From assembly GCA_963575645.1 (NCBI GenBank), contig OY754469.1:41684753-41748752 (forward strand): 64,000 nt of DNA, in the 5' to 3' direction. Under the pieces are notes generated by a model that ran no database searches, was not told where the DNA came from, and was given only the letters and a program-made list of their open reading frames with translations. The DNA comes from Xanthostigma xanthostigma. Its lineage: Eukaryota > Arthropoda > Insecta > Raphidioptera > Raphidiidae. The translations under genes were made by a program, and so were the position numbers. Of this stretch, positions 55,900 to 64,000 are shown piece by piece; position 1 is the first letter of the stretch, and each line of letters opens with the position of its first letter.

Positions 55900-56379
55900 A
55901 AAATGAGTAAAACTAGTTTTGCGCATTTTCAATTGGTCAAAACTAGTTCTGTCCATTTATGAATGGACAGTACTAGTTCTGCTTGTTTCATTCAATCAAT
56001 GTCCGAACCTGAACAAAAGTAGGGTTATGTTCTTGTTTATGTACCTAATACCTATCTATTGAATTGTTTTCCTGAATGTTATAATTAATATAATTGTGGG
56101 ATATTCAGTGTAATAATTAAGTAAAAATGCAAGATGAATTCGAGTCTCAACTAGTTCGCCTATTGGAGGCTTCTGAAACATAATTTTATGATGAAACATA
56201 ATTACCTTACTACACTAAGTGAGGTTAAGAAAGCAAATTTATTGAAAGCTGAATTAAAACCTCTGTATGCTAAGCAATACAGAAGAATAAATCGCTTTGA
56301 TATAATAAGTATCATTGATGTGGAAAAGTTAATTAAAAAAATATTTTTAACAAAAATATGCAATAAAAAGTAAAAAATA

Positions 56380-57845
56380 ATAATTATTGTTATTTTTGGA
56401 GTCGGTGTCAGCCAAAATGAAATCTATTCCGAGAACTAGAGACATGTAAGATTTAAATTGCTACTTTCGAATTCCGATGTGACACCGACTCCAAAAATAA
56501 CAATAATTATTATTTTTTATTTTTTAGTGCATATTTTGAAGTCGGTTCAATTTTTTTGTTAAAAATATTTTATTTTTCTCTTTTTAGTATTAGATAAAGT
56601 ATTGCAATGGGTAGGCCAAGTATGCGTGCCTTTGAAATTTGAGAGTTTCCCTCGATTTCTCCGGATTCCACCACTTTGTTCCGAGATGAGACCACCTCGG
56701 AAGTGCACTCTTTCGAATAAAAAAAAATTTGAAAATCGGTCCATAATTGACGGAGAAATCGGTGAACATACATAAAAAAAATAGGTAAGAGCACGATAAC
56801 TTGCTATGCAAAATATCCACTGGAAATTCACAATTATTGTTTTATATAACATATAACAGCGTTATTGGTCGTTTTAAGTGCGGAAAATTAATTTTTATAA
56901 ATTAATTTAAAAAAATTAAATATGGTATAGTAAGTATATTATTTACTATAGCGATCGCTATCTTGTCTTATATAGTGATAAGAAAAGAGAAAGTTATATA
57001 TACCTGTACCTATGATAAACAAAGATAGAAATATCAATTGGTTGGAATGAAATACATTTGAACGTTCAGGGCAGAGTCGTATTTGGAAATTTTAATTTAT
57101 AAAACGAATTTTAAATTTAAAACTCACATTTTCATGAAGATTGAAAACCACCGCTTTTTTTGATAAAGGGGTATGCGAATTGTCTCGCAGTGAAACGGGA
57201 AGGGGCAAATGTGGAGTTTTTAAAAAAACAATTCCGGGGTGAACGATAAACGGGTGTGCGAATTGTAATTCTGGGGTGAACGATAAAGGGGTATGCGAAT
57301 TGTCTCGCAGTGAAACGGGAAGGGGCAAATGTGGAGTTTTTAAAAAAACAATTCCGGGGTGAACGATAAACGGGTATGCGAATTGTAATTCTGGGGTGAA
57401 CGATAAAGGGGTATGCGAATTGACTCGCAGTGAAACGGGAAGGGGCAAATGGTGAGTTTTTAAAAAAACAATTCCGGGGTGAACGATAAACGGGTATGCG
57501 AATCTAAATACGACCCTGCTTCCATAACACAATCGAAAGCTTCATTCAAAGTGAGATAGTTATACAATAATTCTACACCAGTTGCTATGACTTGTATTTG
57601 TGATTTTTGATTGGTTAGATTCAAAAAATGACAGTGAAAGACGAAAAGTAGTTCCATTTTTTTCACGTATTTTTGAGGAAATTTGTGAATAATCCGCAAA
57701 GTTTTTTTTTTGAACGTCAAAATTTAGCGTTTTCTATGACTTAAAAAAAAAATTTCAAAATTTGGGTGCGTAGTGTTATCGTACTGGACCCAAAAAAATA
57801 TACAGTCGAACATAGAACCTCCTCCTTTTTTGAAGTCGGTTAAAA
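56380..57845. repeat. GGAGTCGGTGT repeat, copy 2, with ~1-kb insert
   Basis: ATAATTATTGTTATTTTTGG, AGTCGGTGTCAGCC and its inverse (56480-56515), then AGTTTCCCTCGATTTCTCCG, match copy 1. After CATACATAAAAAAA (56780) copy 2 departs, and it resumes at 57795 with ATATACAGTCGAACATAGAA, CCTCCTCC, TTGAAGTCGGTTA. The insert holds the minisatellite. Minus frames at 56559-56852 are the repeat. Confidence 0.6.
57119..57510. repeat. 120-bp minisatellite, 3 units
   Basis: GATAAAGGGGTATGCGAATT starts at 57162, 57282 and 57402, exactly 120 bp apart; units are nearly identical. Because 120 is a multiple of three, a minus frame (57092-57532) stays open and gives a 40-residue peptide repeat, a by-product of the period. 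Same array as 27050-27280. Confidence 0.9.
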
Positions 57846-57910
57846 ACGCAAAGAAGATTCCGATGCCATACTAGTACTGTCCGTTCAAAAATGGACAGAA
57901 CTAGTTTCTG

Positions 57911-58581
57911 CCAGTCAACGCCTTTAAATGAAATCCGTCTTAAATGTAATTATTTAAAACGTGTTTGCGATTAGTTAATAGGGCATTACTTTTAACAATT
58001 TTTACTTGAGAAAATTGTCACTTTTACATTGCACAGTAGCTATTTAAATGAATAATGTGGGACAGCAATAATAAAATTTTATTGCAATTGCAAGAGTAGA
58101 TTGCAGAATAAAACCACGTTAATTTTTTATACCAAGTGTCCTATTTTCTTCCCCTTTTAAAGTTTCTTCTTGCGTCGTTAAAGCAAGCGTTTTTTTATTG
58201 GAACCAGCAGATAAAATAATAAAAACTTTTTATTTGTGTTCGTCTGCATGTTGTGTTCTACTGCACTAATGCGACCGCAGGATATCTGCTCACTTTACAT
58301 GCCATAATATTTTAATTATTAAATTCGTGACTGTGTTAAATTCAATTTACTTTTACAGGGCTTCATAAAAGTGTTTAAAGGCGGGTTTCAATTTTAATTA
58401 GAAATACAGGTTCGCATTTCGCATTGTATCTTGTAAACGTTAAATTATTTACAAGTTTAGATTTTAAATAAGCGGCAACAGTTGTGAATTAAACGCATTT
58501 ACGAAAGTAATACAGAAAAACCGACCAAGACGTGTTGAGCCACACATGCTAGGGTTCCGTAGTGTTCAAATGACGTATTTT
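57911..58581. other. No clear feature; repeat-tail echo at 58520-58562
   Basis: ACCGACCAAGACGTGTTGAG, then AGGGTTCCGTAG, is a weak relative of the tail at 25426-25500. Otherwise nothing. Confidence 0.35.
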
Positions 58582-58942
58582 TACCATTCCAACCATAGAA
58601 CATCTATTGTGATTACAACGCACAAGTGGGGAATGGTACTATAGTTTATACGTAAAAAATCACTTTCCATTCGATTTGAGGTCCCCCGAATCCAAAAATA
58701 ATACTTTTGGAAAAACGCGTTTGTTTGTCTGTGCGCACGATACAGGTCAAACGGATGAGCGGATTGAAACCAATTGTTTTTAAGGAACGGCGCTTGCGCA
58801 GCAGCGATATATGCTATAACGGTGTTTTTTTTTTTATAATAATGGTATACGTTTCATAACGGCTTATTATTCAATTTATTTTTTCAAGAAAGTCTTTTTT
58901 CTTAACTTTATTTTCGGAAATATTTTGAAAATTAAAAATATA

Positions 58943-59652
58943 GTGTTAGTAGAAGTTTTGTTCCAAAATATGTATTGAAGGAGATTTATTTGGTTTAAGA
59001 ACAATTGAAAAATAAGCTTTACCGAAGTATCGCTTGTGGCCAACGTTTCGAAAATTATATTTTCATCCTCAGGGCCTATGAACATGTATAGTATTCATTA
59101 CATTAATATTATTTTGATTTCTAAATTAAAAATAAATACATTACAAATCAGATAAACTAAACATTATAACATACCTCAATGCAAGTTGAGATGGTAAATT
59201 GTGCAAATTATTACAGTACACATGATTTAATTAAAATTATGAATTTCAACAAATTTTTTTTAATTTAAAAATATAATAAAACAGTTTTTTAGATAAAATT
59301 GTTCTGTCCAATGTGAACATAAATATTGTACTATATCTTATGTATAAGAAAGACTTTCTATACAGACTACATTTTGTTTACAGATTACAAATTGTCAAAT
59401 TGTGTCAATTATATTGCCATAAATGCTGTTTAACCCTTCTATGTCCGTTTTCTTATTGATAGTTTTGGAATTTTTTTTGATGTAACACATTTCCAAGAAA
59501 AGTCTTTTTTGTAAATTTGTTTCTTTATGTAATATTTTTGGTTCATTAAAATTAAAATTGTGATTATTAGAGATGGAGTGATGAACCAATGAATGATTAT
59601 TAAATGGCGTATGGTTTTTCTGAAGATTTCTTTACATCATTTTTGTGCTGAT
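58943..59652 (-). mobile_element. Penelope-like element (second lineage), 5'-truncated
   Basis: AAAATATA flanks it (58935-58942, 59653-59660), a possible 8-bp duplication. On the minus strand, an endonuclease-coding tail (59640-59395) is followed ~320 bp on by the hammerhead-like core at 59042-59074 (CTGAGGA, T, GAAAAT/ATTTTC stem, GAAACGTT) and then the 3' end. GGCC precedes CTGA and follows GAAACGTT, giving a 4-bp stem I. Sequence differs from the F1 lineage throughout. Confidence 0.72.
59395..59640 (-). pseudogene. Penelope GIY-YIG endonuclease C-terminal fragment
   Basis: The minus frame reads RNLQKNHTPFNNHSLVHHS, ISNNHNFNFNEPKILHKE, NLQKRLFLEMCYIKK, KKTDIEGLNSIY and a stop. 'H....NH.F.F...KIL..E....R...EM..I.......N...D..GL...Y' is the usual C-terminal end of Penelope endonuclease. 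A TAA lies just before RNLQ, so upstream coding is broken or lost. GIY and YIG motifs are absent. Non-functional. Confidence 0.72.
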
Positions 59653-59765
59653 AAAATATAATCAGCTGTTTTTTTGTTTTGTAGATCTGTCAGAAATAAA
59701 CTAGTGAAAGATGCTTTGATTAATAATTTTTTACATGACGTGGAACATATTATTTCTTAACACTA

Positions 59766-60174
59766 AATATTGATTTAATGCGGAAAATATAATTCATTCT
59801 AAAATTATGAAGTGCCTAAAATTTTGGTTGTTCTGCAACTCGGCAGCACTCATAGTGGAACCGCCACTGTTAATATCTCTTGGAAAGCAATATATTGTAT
59901 ATAGAATAAAAAATAATATTAAAAGTGATCCGTTGGTGACGTGGCGACAAGAGGTGGCTGTAAATAGCACAGATAATGATTATTAAATTGAATTTACGGA
60001 CATGAAGCCGTTAAATATTATATTATCGTTAATTATATACCTCCAGATGAGTAGATATAATGAACGTTCGCTGCTTGTTTACCCATCAACGTTCAGCTTT
60101 GCAAGCTGTGGAAAATGTTCAACAGATTTTAATTTTTGTCGAGTTTTATTATTACGGCTTACTCCCATACACAC
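59766..60174. other. Spacer; possible hAT end at 59866
   Basis: 59826-59868 in reverse starts CAGTGGCGGTTCCAC, a hAT-like terminus without a partner. A 63-codon frame (60002-60193) is unrecognised. Confidence 0.35.
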
Positions 60175-60969
60175 TAGTGATGTGTCCACATGACTCTTTA
60201 TTGGGAGCTGGCTCCGTGCGCTCCGCTCACTAAAAAGAGTCGTTCACAGGAGCGACACTAGACAGTACGCACTACACAAGAGTGCAGACTACAGAGGTGT
60301 GAACTGTCATCATACATGCTCAGGAGTCAGGTAGCATTGCACAATGCACAGCACAATACACACACTCAGCTCTAAGCTCATTTTAATATGATACTGATCT
60401 TATATTACTCGCATTTAGACTAAATTATAAAGTATAACAATAATAATGTTTATTCAAGTAAATAAAATTGACGACCAATTTTTCTCAGACCATACGATAT
60501 ATTGACAAAAATGATAAAAATACAAATCAATATAACATAAAATGACGTTTCGATCCGGATTTGGATCTTCTTCAGAAAAATCTAAAAATATAAAAATTAA
60601 TTAGTATTAAATTATTAATTATTATTTATTTACAACTAAATTTTATTTACTTGAAGAGTTCTATTCAGACGTTAATCAAAGATTTAATAATGTTTATTGT
60701 TACAATATTATATCTTTGTCAACGACGTCAATGTGAATGGTTTAAGTCACTGTTAAGCTTAGTATTATTACACTTACAGTGTGTCAGTCAACATTAAATG
60801 ACTCAGCAAAGATAACTCCGTACGTGCAAAATTCACTAGTGCCTCTGTGGTCTGTGCAGCACAGAGCAATGGCGCTCCGAGTGAATCATTCACAAAAAAA
60901 GCGACTCGCTCCGCTCCGAGAAAGGAGTCGTTCATTATGAACGACTCGATCAGGAGCGACACATCACTA
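60175..60969. mobile_element. hAT-like element with nested Penelope fragment
   Basis: Ends TAGTGATGTGTCC and, in reverse, TAGTGATGTGTCG. The flanks ATACACAC (60167-60174) and ATACACTA (60970-60977) agree at six of eight. Both subterminal regions repeat GACTC, GCTCC, GGAGCGAC words. The right half matches 859-1154. A Penelope fragment (60455-60684) lies inside. No transposase. Confidence 0.68.
60455..60684. mobile_element. Penelope-like 3'-end fragment (F1h), 14-bp target duplication
   Basis: TAATAATGTTTATT flanks it exactly (60441-60454 and 60685-60698). It begins CAAGTAAATAAAATTGACGA and ends GACGTTAATCAAAGATT. The minus-strand core at 60545-60574 reads CTGAAGA, GATCC/GGATC stem, GAAACGTC. 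This copy gives the cleanest boundaries for the F1 unit (230 bp), which is a foldback with only the ends inverted. Confidence 0.82.
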
Positions 60970-60977
60970 ATACACTA

Positions 60978-61288
60978 TATATTTACTCGGATATATTGAA
61001 AAGCTTCAGGATTGTTATTTTTAAAATATTGTGAATTACTGAATGTTAAAATTGCAACAAACAGTAATTTAGAGTACATTATTAAAGAGTTTGTTATTAC
61101 CTATTTATCTACAGTGACACATCTAAACAATCAACACTTCTCATAATAAATTATAGTTCAGTCGCCGCGATAGTAGGAGATTTGGGGTTTAAGTCTCGAC
61201 AGTGTTATCAAAGAATAGTATATGATTTTATCTGTTAAATTTTAGTTGGTTTGTTCAGTATTAAGTACAGTACGAGCAGAGCCATATT
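60978..61288. repeat. Spacer with tRNA-like family 2 copy at 61140-61206
   Basis: TTCAGTCGCCGCGATAGTAG, GAGATTTGGGGTTTAAGTCT, CGACAGTG follows the anticodon and T arm of 16932-17005 (box B degraded to GGGTTTAAGTC). CAGTGACAC at 61113 may be the displaced head. The rest is AT-rich. Confidence 0.4.
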
Positions 61289-61290
61289 TA

Positions 61291-61708
61291 GGTGACCGGT
61301 AATTGCTCGTAATCTTCTCGGGTAAAGAAACTATGACTAATTTGGAACGATTTAACCTTATAACTTCGAGTAATAACACTTCTGTGAAGAATTTTTATTT
61401 TATTTTTTTTATTTATTACTTATATTGTAAGTTTTAACACACAACATAAAATCTTACAGTTTTCGTGGTTTTTAGCTTTAGGAAGATTGGCCAATTAGTA
61501 GGCTATCAGATCATAGAAAAATTTAGGCCAAAAAGTGAGAATATTTTTTTTTATTTGTAACACCCACAATTTTGATTTTTGTAAAAAGAAAAGTAGATTT
61601 TCTCGAAAATAACGCATTTACGACCCCTAAGTGATAGACGTTAAATCATTCCAAATTAGTCATAGTTTCTTCTCCCGAGAGGAATACGAGCACTTACCGG
61701 TCACTCTG
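61291..61708. mobile_element. Tc1/mariner-like MITE, intact copy
   Basis: GGTGACCGGTAATTGCTCGT, TCTCGGG.AAAGAAACTATG is inverted at the right (...CCGAGAGGAATACGAGCACT, TACCGGTCACTCTG). TA at 61289-61290 and 61709-61710. It is the uninterrupted counterpart of 32655-33712. Arms ~65 bp, no coding. Confidence 0.78.
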
Positions 61709-61710
61709 TA

Positions 61711-62070
61711 TAACTAGATCTCACTGTACCAGATATTTTTGTTTGATAATACACAAATGCACATAATTTAATGGACGGACTATAAACGTATGTAATATAT
61801 GCATGTATATACGTAATGTAAGAACGAGACACAGGCCCCGAGTACAGAGAAGAAAATACTGGTATCTTTGCGACAAAAACAACTTCTTGACATGCACGAC
61901 TAACTCGTTTCCTTCCGTTAAACCGCATATCTCTTAGTCTATGTCGAAAAATAACAACCTCCTGTAGTGTGGCCGCGCCGCCGTCCGTGCGCCGAGCACC
62001 GCGCCGCTCCCCAATTCTAAAACGTCTTTGCTTGACTCTTCTACGACTGGTCCAAAAGTTCTGTGTGTAA
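61711..62070 (-). CDS. Unrecognised frame with a GC-rich, arginine-rich start
   Basis: A minus frame (62084-61701, 127 codons) opens in the PIF-like fragment, then runs through 61965-62020, a GC-rich stretch (GGCGCGGTGCTCGGCGCACG, GACGGCGGCGCGGCC) very unlike its surroundings. Residues are arginine-rich (RRRVKQRRFRIGERRGARR), then less biased. I do not recognise a family. It could be a host exon or 5' leader of a CpG-rich start region, but there is no splice or promoter proof. Confidence 0.2.
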
Positions 62071-62120
62071 AGGCCGCTGCACACGAAGCTGGATTTGCCG
62101 CTAGATTCCTTGCTAGATAT
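62071..62120 (+). mobile_element. PIF/Harbinger-like end fragment
   Basis: AGGCCGCTGCACACGAAGCT, GGATTTGCCGCTAGATTCCT, preceded by TAA (62068-62070). No far end. Confidence 0.55.
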
Positions 62121-62129
62121 TAGATATCG

Positions 62130-62345
62130 TGTCCATCGAAATAATAATTAATAAGAAAAATCGCAAAACAATAATTATGAAAATAAACATTAATTACCTA
62201 CTAACCATACCTTAACTTTTGTTAATTGCTATGGTTAGTAATTGTACTTGAAAAAGTCTAAATCCATAGACGAAACGTCGTACGTTAATAAACTTTTTGT
62301 CCACAATCCTGCGATTTTCCCTATTAATTAATTAATTAATTTATT
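62130..62345 (+). repeat. Foldback with Penelope-type hairpin motif
   Basis: AATTAATAAGAAAAATCGCA (62146) pairs with the inverse TGCGATTTTCCCTATTAATT (62309). Between them, at 62249-62282, CTTGAAAAAGTCTAAATCCA, TAGACGAAACG has the stem and GAAACG but CTTGAAAA for CTGANGA. GAAACGTCGTACGT can fold a 4-bp stem after it. Confidence 0.5.
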
Positions 62346-62359
62346 TATTTATTTATTTA
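62318..62359. repeat. (ATTA)n / (TTTA)n microsatellite
   Basis: Four ATTA units then five TTTA units. Confidence 0.8.
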
Positions 62360-62473
62360 AATGCCTTTCTCTCACAGACTAAAAAGTCCATTTATGAGAG
62401 CAACTCATTAAGTACACGTGTAACAAAATTAAAATAGTACAATCAAAACAAATATCCTTGCTAGATTTGACTA

Positions 62474-62707
62474 GGATTTGATTAGGATAAGGTAGGCAAC
62501 TTTTGAGTATAGGAGTTTGACAGATAATTGGCCATGGCCTTGATTAAGGAACCATCTCGATATTTATCTGGAATTCTCGAGGAACACCACGGAAAATGTC
62601 AACAAGATGACTGATACAGGAACTATCATTTTTCGACGAGAGCTGCAGGAAAAAGTCCTAGCCACGTCTGCCCCCGCTGGGATCCGAACCCAGTACCTTC
62701 CTCGTGC
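62474..62707 (-). mobile_element. tRNA-derived SINE, truncated both ends
   Basis: Same family as 13126-13601: GGATAAGGTAGGCAACTTTT, GGCCATGGCCTTGATTAAGG, CATCTCGATATTTATCTGG, CCCCCGCTGGGATCCGAACC. Box A and most of the anticodon side are gone, and the 3' third is missing. The 77-codon frame across it (62607-62840) is not a gene. Confidence 0.75.
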
Positions 62708-63371
62708 AGACAGTAATTATTTGATCATTTGTATATGGGTTGCATATTGTCGTGAACTAAAGTGTAGATTCGCAGGAGATAAGTTAGCATGTATTGCAGC
62801 AATGTACATTGCGCCATATTACAATTGTGCAGAATTCTAGTTTTATTGAAAATTATGAGACACTTAACGTCACTCCAGGTGCACAAAAATGGTAATGGTT
62901 TTCATTGTATTAAATAATACACTAGGACTTGGCTATTGTGTTCTTCCAACTACTTGGAAAACACTTTTCCAGATCTCCATAAACGCTTACTTAACATTCC
63001 ACGAGGTTAAAATGTAAATTCTAATAACTGGCAACAAACTACCGACAAATGCACTTTTTTAATAGTAAGGAACTACTAAAAATGTGTCTAAAAGAAAATA
63101 TGGTTGTTTTGGATGCCTCCAAACTTCGTCAGTATCTATTTTTCTGGTCTATAATCAATTTTTGTTCACTTGAATCAGTTTTTATAAGATATTGAATGAG
63201 ATACGTAAAAAGGTTTCTCCTATAACATAGTGGAATAATTTGAGTTATTTTTGATAATCTGTTGAAGTGCTGGGCCCACCCACTTCTCAAATTACCGTTA
63301 AAATAAGATATCTTAGTTATTGTAGACAATAAAGAATTAATCGGAATAGTATAAAAATGTATTTATTTCAT
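62708..63371. other. No feature recognised
   Basis: AT-rich; a 66-codon minus frame (63129-63329) has no family. Confidence 0.45.
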
Positions 63372-63556
63372 AAAAAATAGAGAATAGTTACTTCTTACCC
63401 ACAACAAGTTTATTAGTGGATGTACATTTCGAGAGCTATGCTCTCATCTTCAGCAATACAGTACAGTGTATTGCTGAAGATGAGAGCATAGCTCTCGAAA
63501 TGTACATCCACTAATAAACTTGTTGTGGTAAGAAGTAACTATTCTCTATTTTTTAT
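63372..63556. repeat. 185-bp near-perfect palindrome with hammerhead-like cores
   Basis: Arms mirror about 63464: AAAAATAGAGAATAGTTACT, TCTTAC.CACAACAAGTTTA, TTAGTGGATGTACATTTCGA, GAGCTATGCTCTCATCTTCA, GCAATAC. The plus right arm (63473-63502) reads CTGAAGA, T, GAGAGC/GCTCTC stem with an ATA loop, GAAATG. Short loop, no coding. Probably the inverted 3' ends of a further Penelope-type repeat. Confidence 0.75.
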
Positions 63557-63654
63557 TAGGTTCAAACCACAGTGCTCCTAATATTTTTGGTATTTATTTC
63601 ACATTAAATTTTTATAAAATGAAGACAACAGTACAGAAAAGAATACATAACAGA

Positions 63655-64000
63655 CGCCATCCGCACCATTACAATTTTTCATCTATCACACTTCCCGTTA
63701 TTTTCTACATTTTTGAACTTTCACATAATTAATAGCAATGGGCGAATGAAGGAATTTTAGGACATTAGGATAAGGTAAGCAAATTTTGAGCACAGGAGTT
63801 TGACAGGTAATCGGCTATGGCCTTGAATAAGGAACCATCTCGATATTTATCTGGAATTATTGAGGGAAACCATGGAAAACCTCAACAAGACGGCCGGTAC
63901 AGGAATTACCGTTTCTCGGCGAGAGACAGCAGAAAACAGTCTCAGCCACATCTGCCCCCGCCGGGATTCGAACCCGGTACCTCCCGAATGCGAGGTCTAG
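63655..64000 (-). mobile_element. tRNA-derived SINE, cut by the window edge
   Basis: From the 3' end (AACAGACGCC, 63650) through the body to box B in reverse (GGGATTCGAACCC, 63962-63974) and GAATGCGAG.TCTAG at the window end. Box A is beyond 64000. Like the 9.6-kb copy it stops at GGCGTCTGTT without a trinucleotide tail. Confidence 0.85.

Larger units (their letters stand above)
55900..57910. repeat. Composite repeat bounded by ACTAGTTCTGTCCATT motifs
   Basis: The left edge has AAACTAGTTCTGTCCATT, TATGAATGGACAGTACTAGT (55938-55979); the right edge has ACTAGTACTGTCCGTTC, AATGGACAGAACTAGT (57870-57905). Each is itself palindromic. Between lie the GGAGTCGGTGT repeat and the minisatellite. Small frames near 56126-56373 are unrecognised. 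Confidence 0.5.
58582..59765 (+). repeat. Family Q repeat, copy F, split by a Penelope element
   Basis: 58582-58942 is the left half (ACCATTCCAACCATAGAACA ..., GGGAATGGTAC, CAGGTCAAACGGATGAGCGG). 59653-59765 continues the unit (ATCAGCTG, TAGATCTGTCAGAAATAAAC, TACATGACGTGGAACATATT). Minisatellite reduced to CGTTTGTTTGTCTG. The break matches the Penelope insertion. Confidence 0.7.

Noticed and set aside
57092..57532. 146-codon repetitive minus-strand frame
   Set aside because: It is open because the 120-bp minisatellite period is a multiple of three; no family and no such frame at the 27-kb array.
1..64000. Integrated virus, bacterial contaminant or operon
   Set aside because: No capsid, polymerase or bacterial-type gene is visible; the only coding remains are transposon proteins, and composition and repeats are insect-like throughout.

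Overview
The window looks like gene-poor, AT-rich chromosomal DNA of an insect. I recognise no complete host gene, rRNA or intact functional tRNA. Nearly everything that can be identified is a transposable element or its remains: Penelope-like retroelements, LINE 3' ends, tRNA-derived SINEs, Helitrons, and short non-autonomous DNA transposons of hAT, pogo/Tigger-like, Tc1/mariner-like and PIF/Harbinger-like type. Several repeats match, from memory and without a search, families that are abundant in Lepidoptera. These are the Helitron that begins TCTATACTAATATATAAAG, a repeat tail ending in TTTTGAAGTCGGTTA, and a tail with GCGAGTCCGACTCGCA. A moth or butterfly is the best guess; another insect is possible.

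Layout. 0-12 kb: a Penelope-type foldback, a partial hAT copy, a LINE end (1.9-2.2 kb), a hAT MITE (2.5-2.9 kb), a foldback element with 18-bp palindromes and a cysteine-rich peptide tail (3.3-4.2 kb), a hAT element with a perfect 8-bp target duplication (5.2-6.0 kb), a pogo-like element (6.7-7.5 kb), a LINE RT tail (7.6-8.1 kb), a SINE (9.6-9.9 kb), a cluster of CAACGCGCGTTG palindromes (10.3-10.5 kb) and a Penelope endonuclease fragment with its 3' UTR (11.2-11.9 kb). 12-31 kb: a full SINE with a 13-bp target duplication, a 142-bp minisatellite, a hAT with a perfect duplication (17.2-17.9 kb), pogo-like MITEs, and the first copies of an unclassified ~700-bp repeat that I call family Q. 31-46 kb: a PIF-like element, a Tc1-like MITE split by family Q, Penelope 3' ends, two Helitron families, two TA-flanked elements and a mariner-like transposase relic. 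46-64 kb: more family Q, a hAT (50.9-51.5 kb), Helitrons, one carrying a decayed tRNA-Lys, a 120-bp minisatellite, a second Penelope lineage nested in family Q, a hAT with a Penelope fragment nested in it, and SINEs at the right edge.

The parts are not a pathway; they are layers of insertion. Perfect or near-perfect target duplications fix the ends of ten or so elements, and nesting gives relative ages. The most useful biology is that two different Penelope lineages each carry, about 230 to 330 bases past the endonuclease-coding tail, a hairpin with a hammerhead-ribozyme-like core (CTGANGA, stem, GAAA). The same core recurs in other palindromic repeats here that lack any coding sequence. All assignments come from reading the sequence; none was checked against a database.
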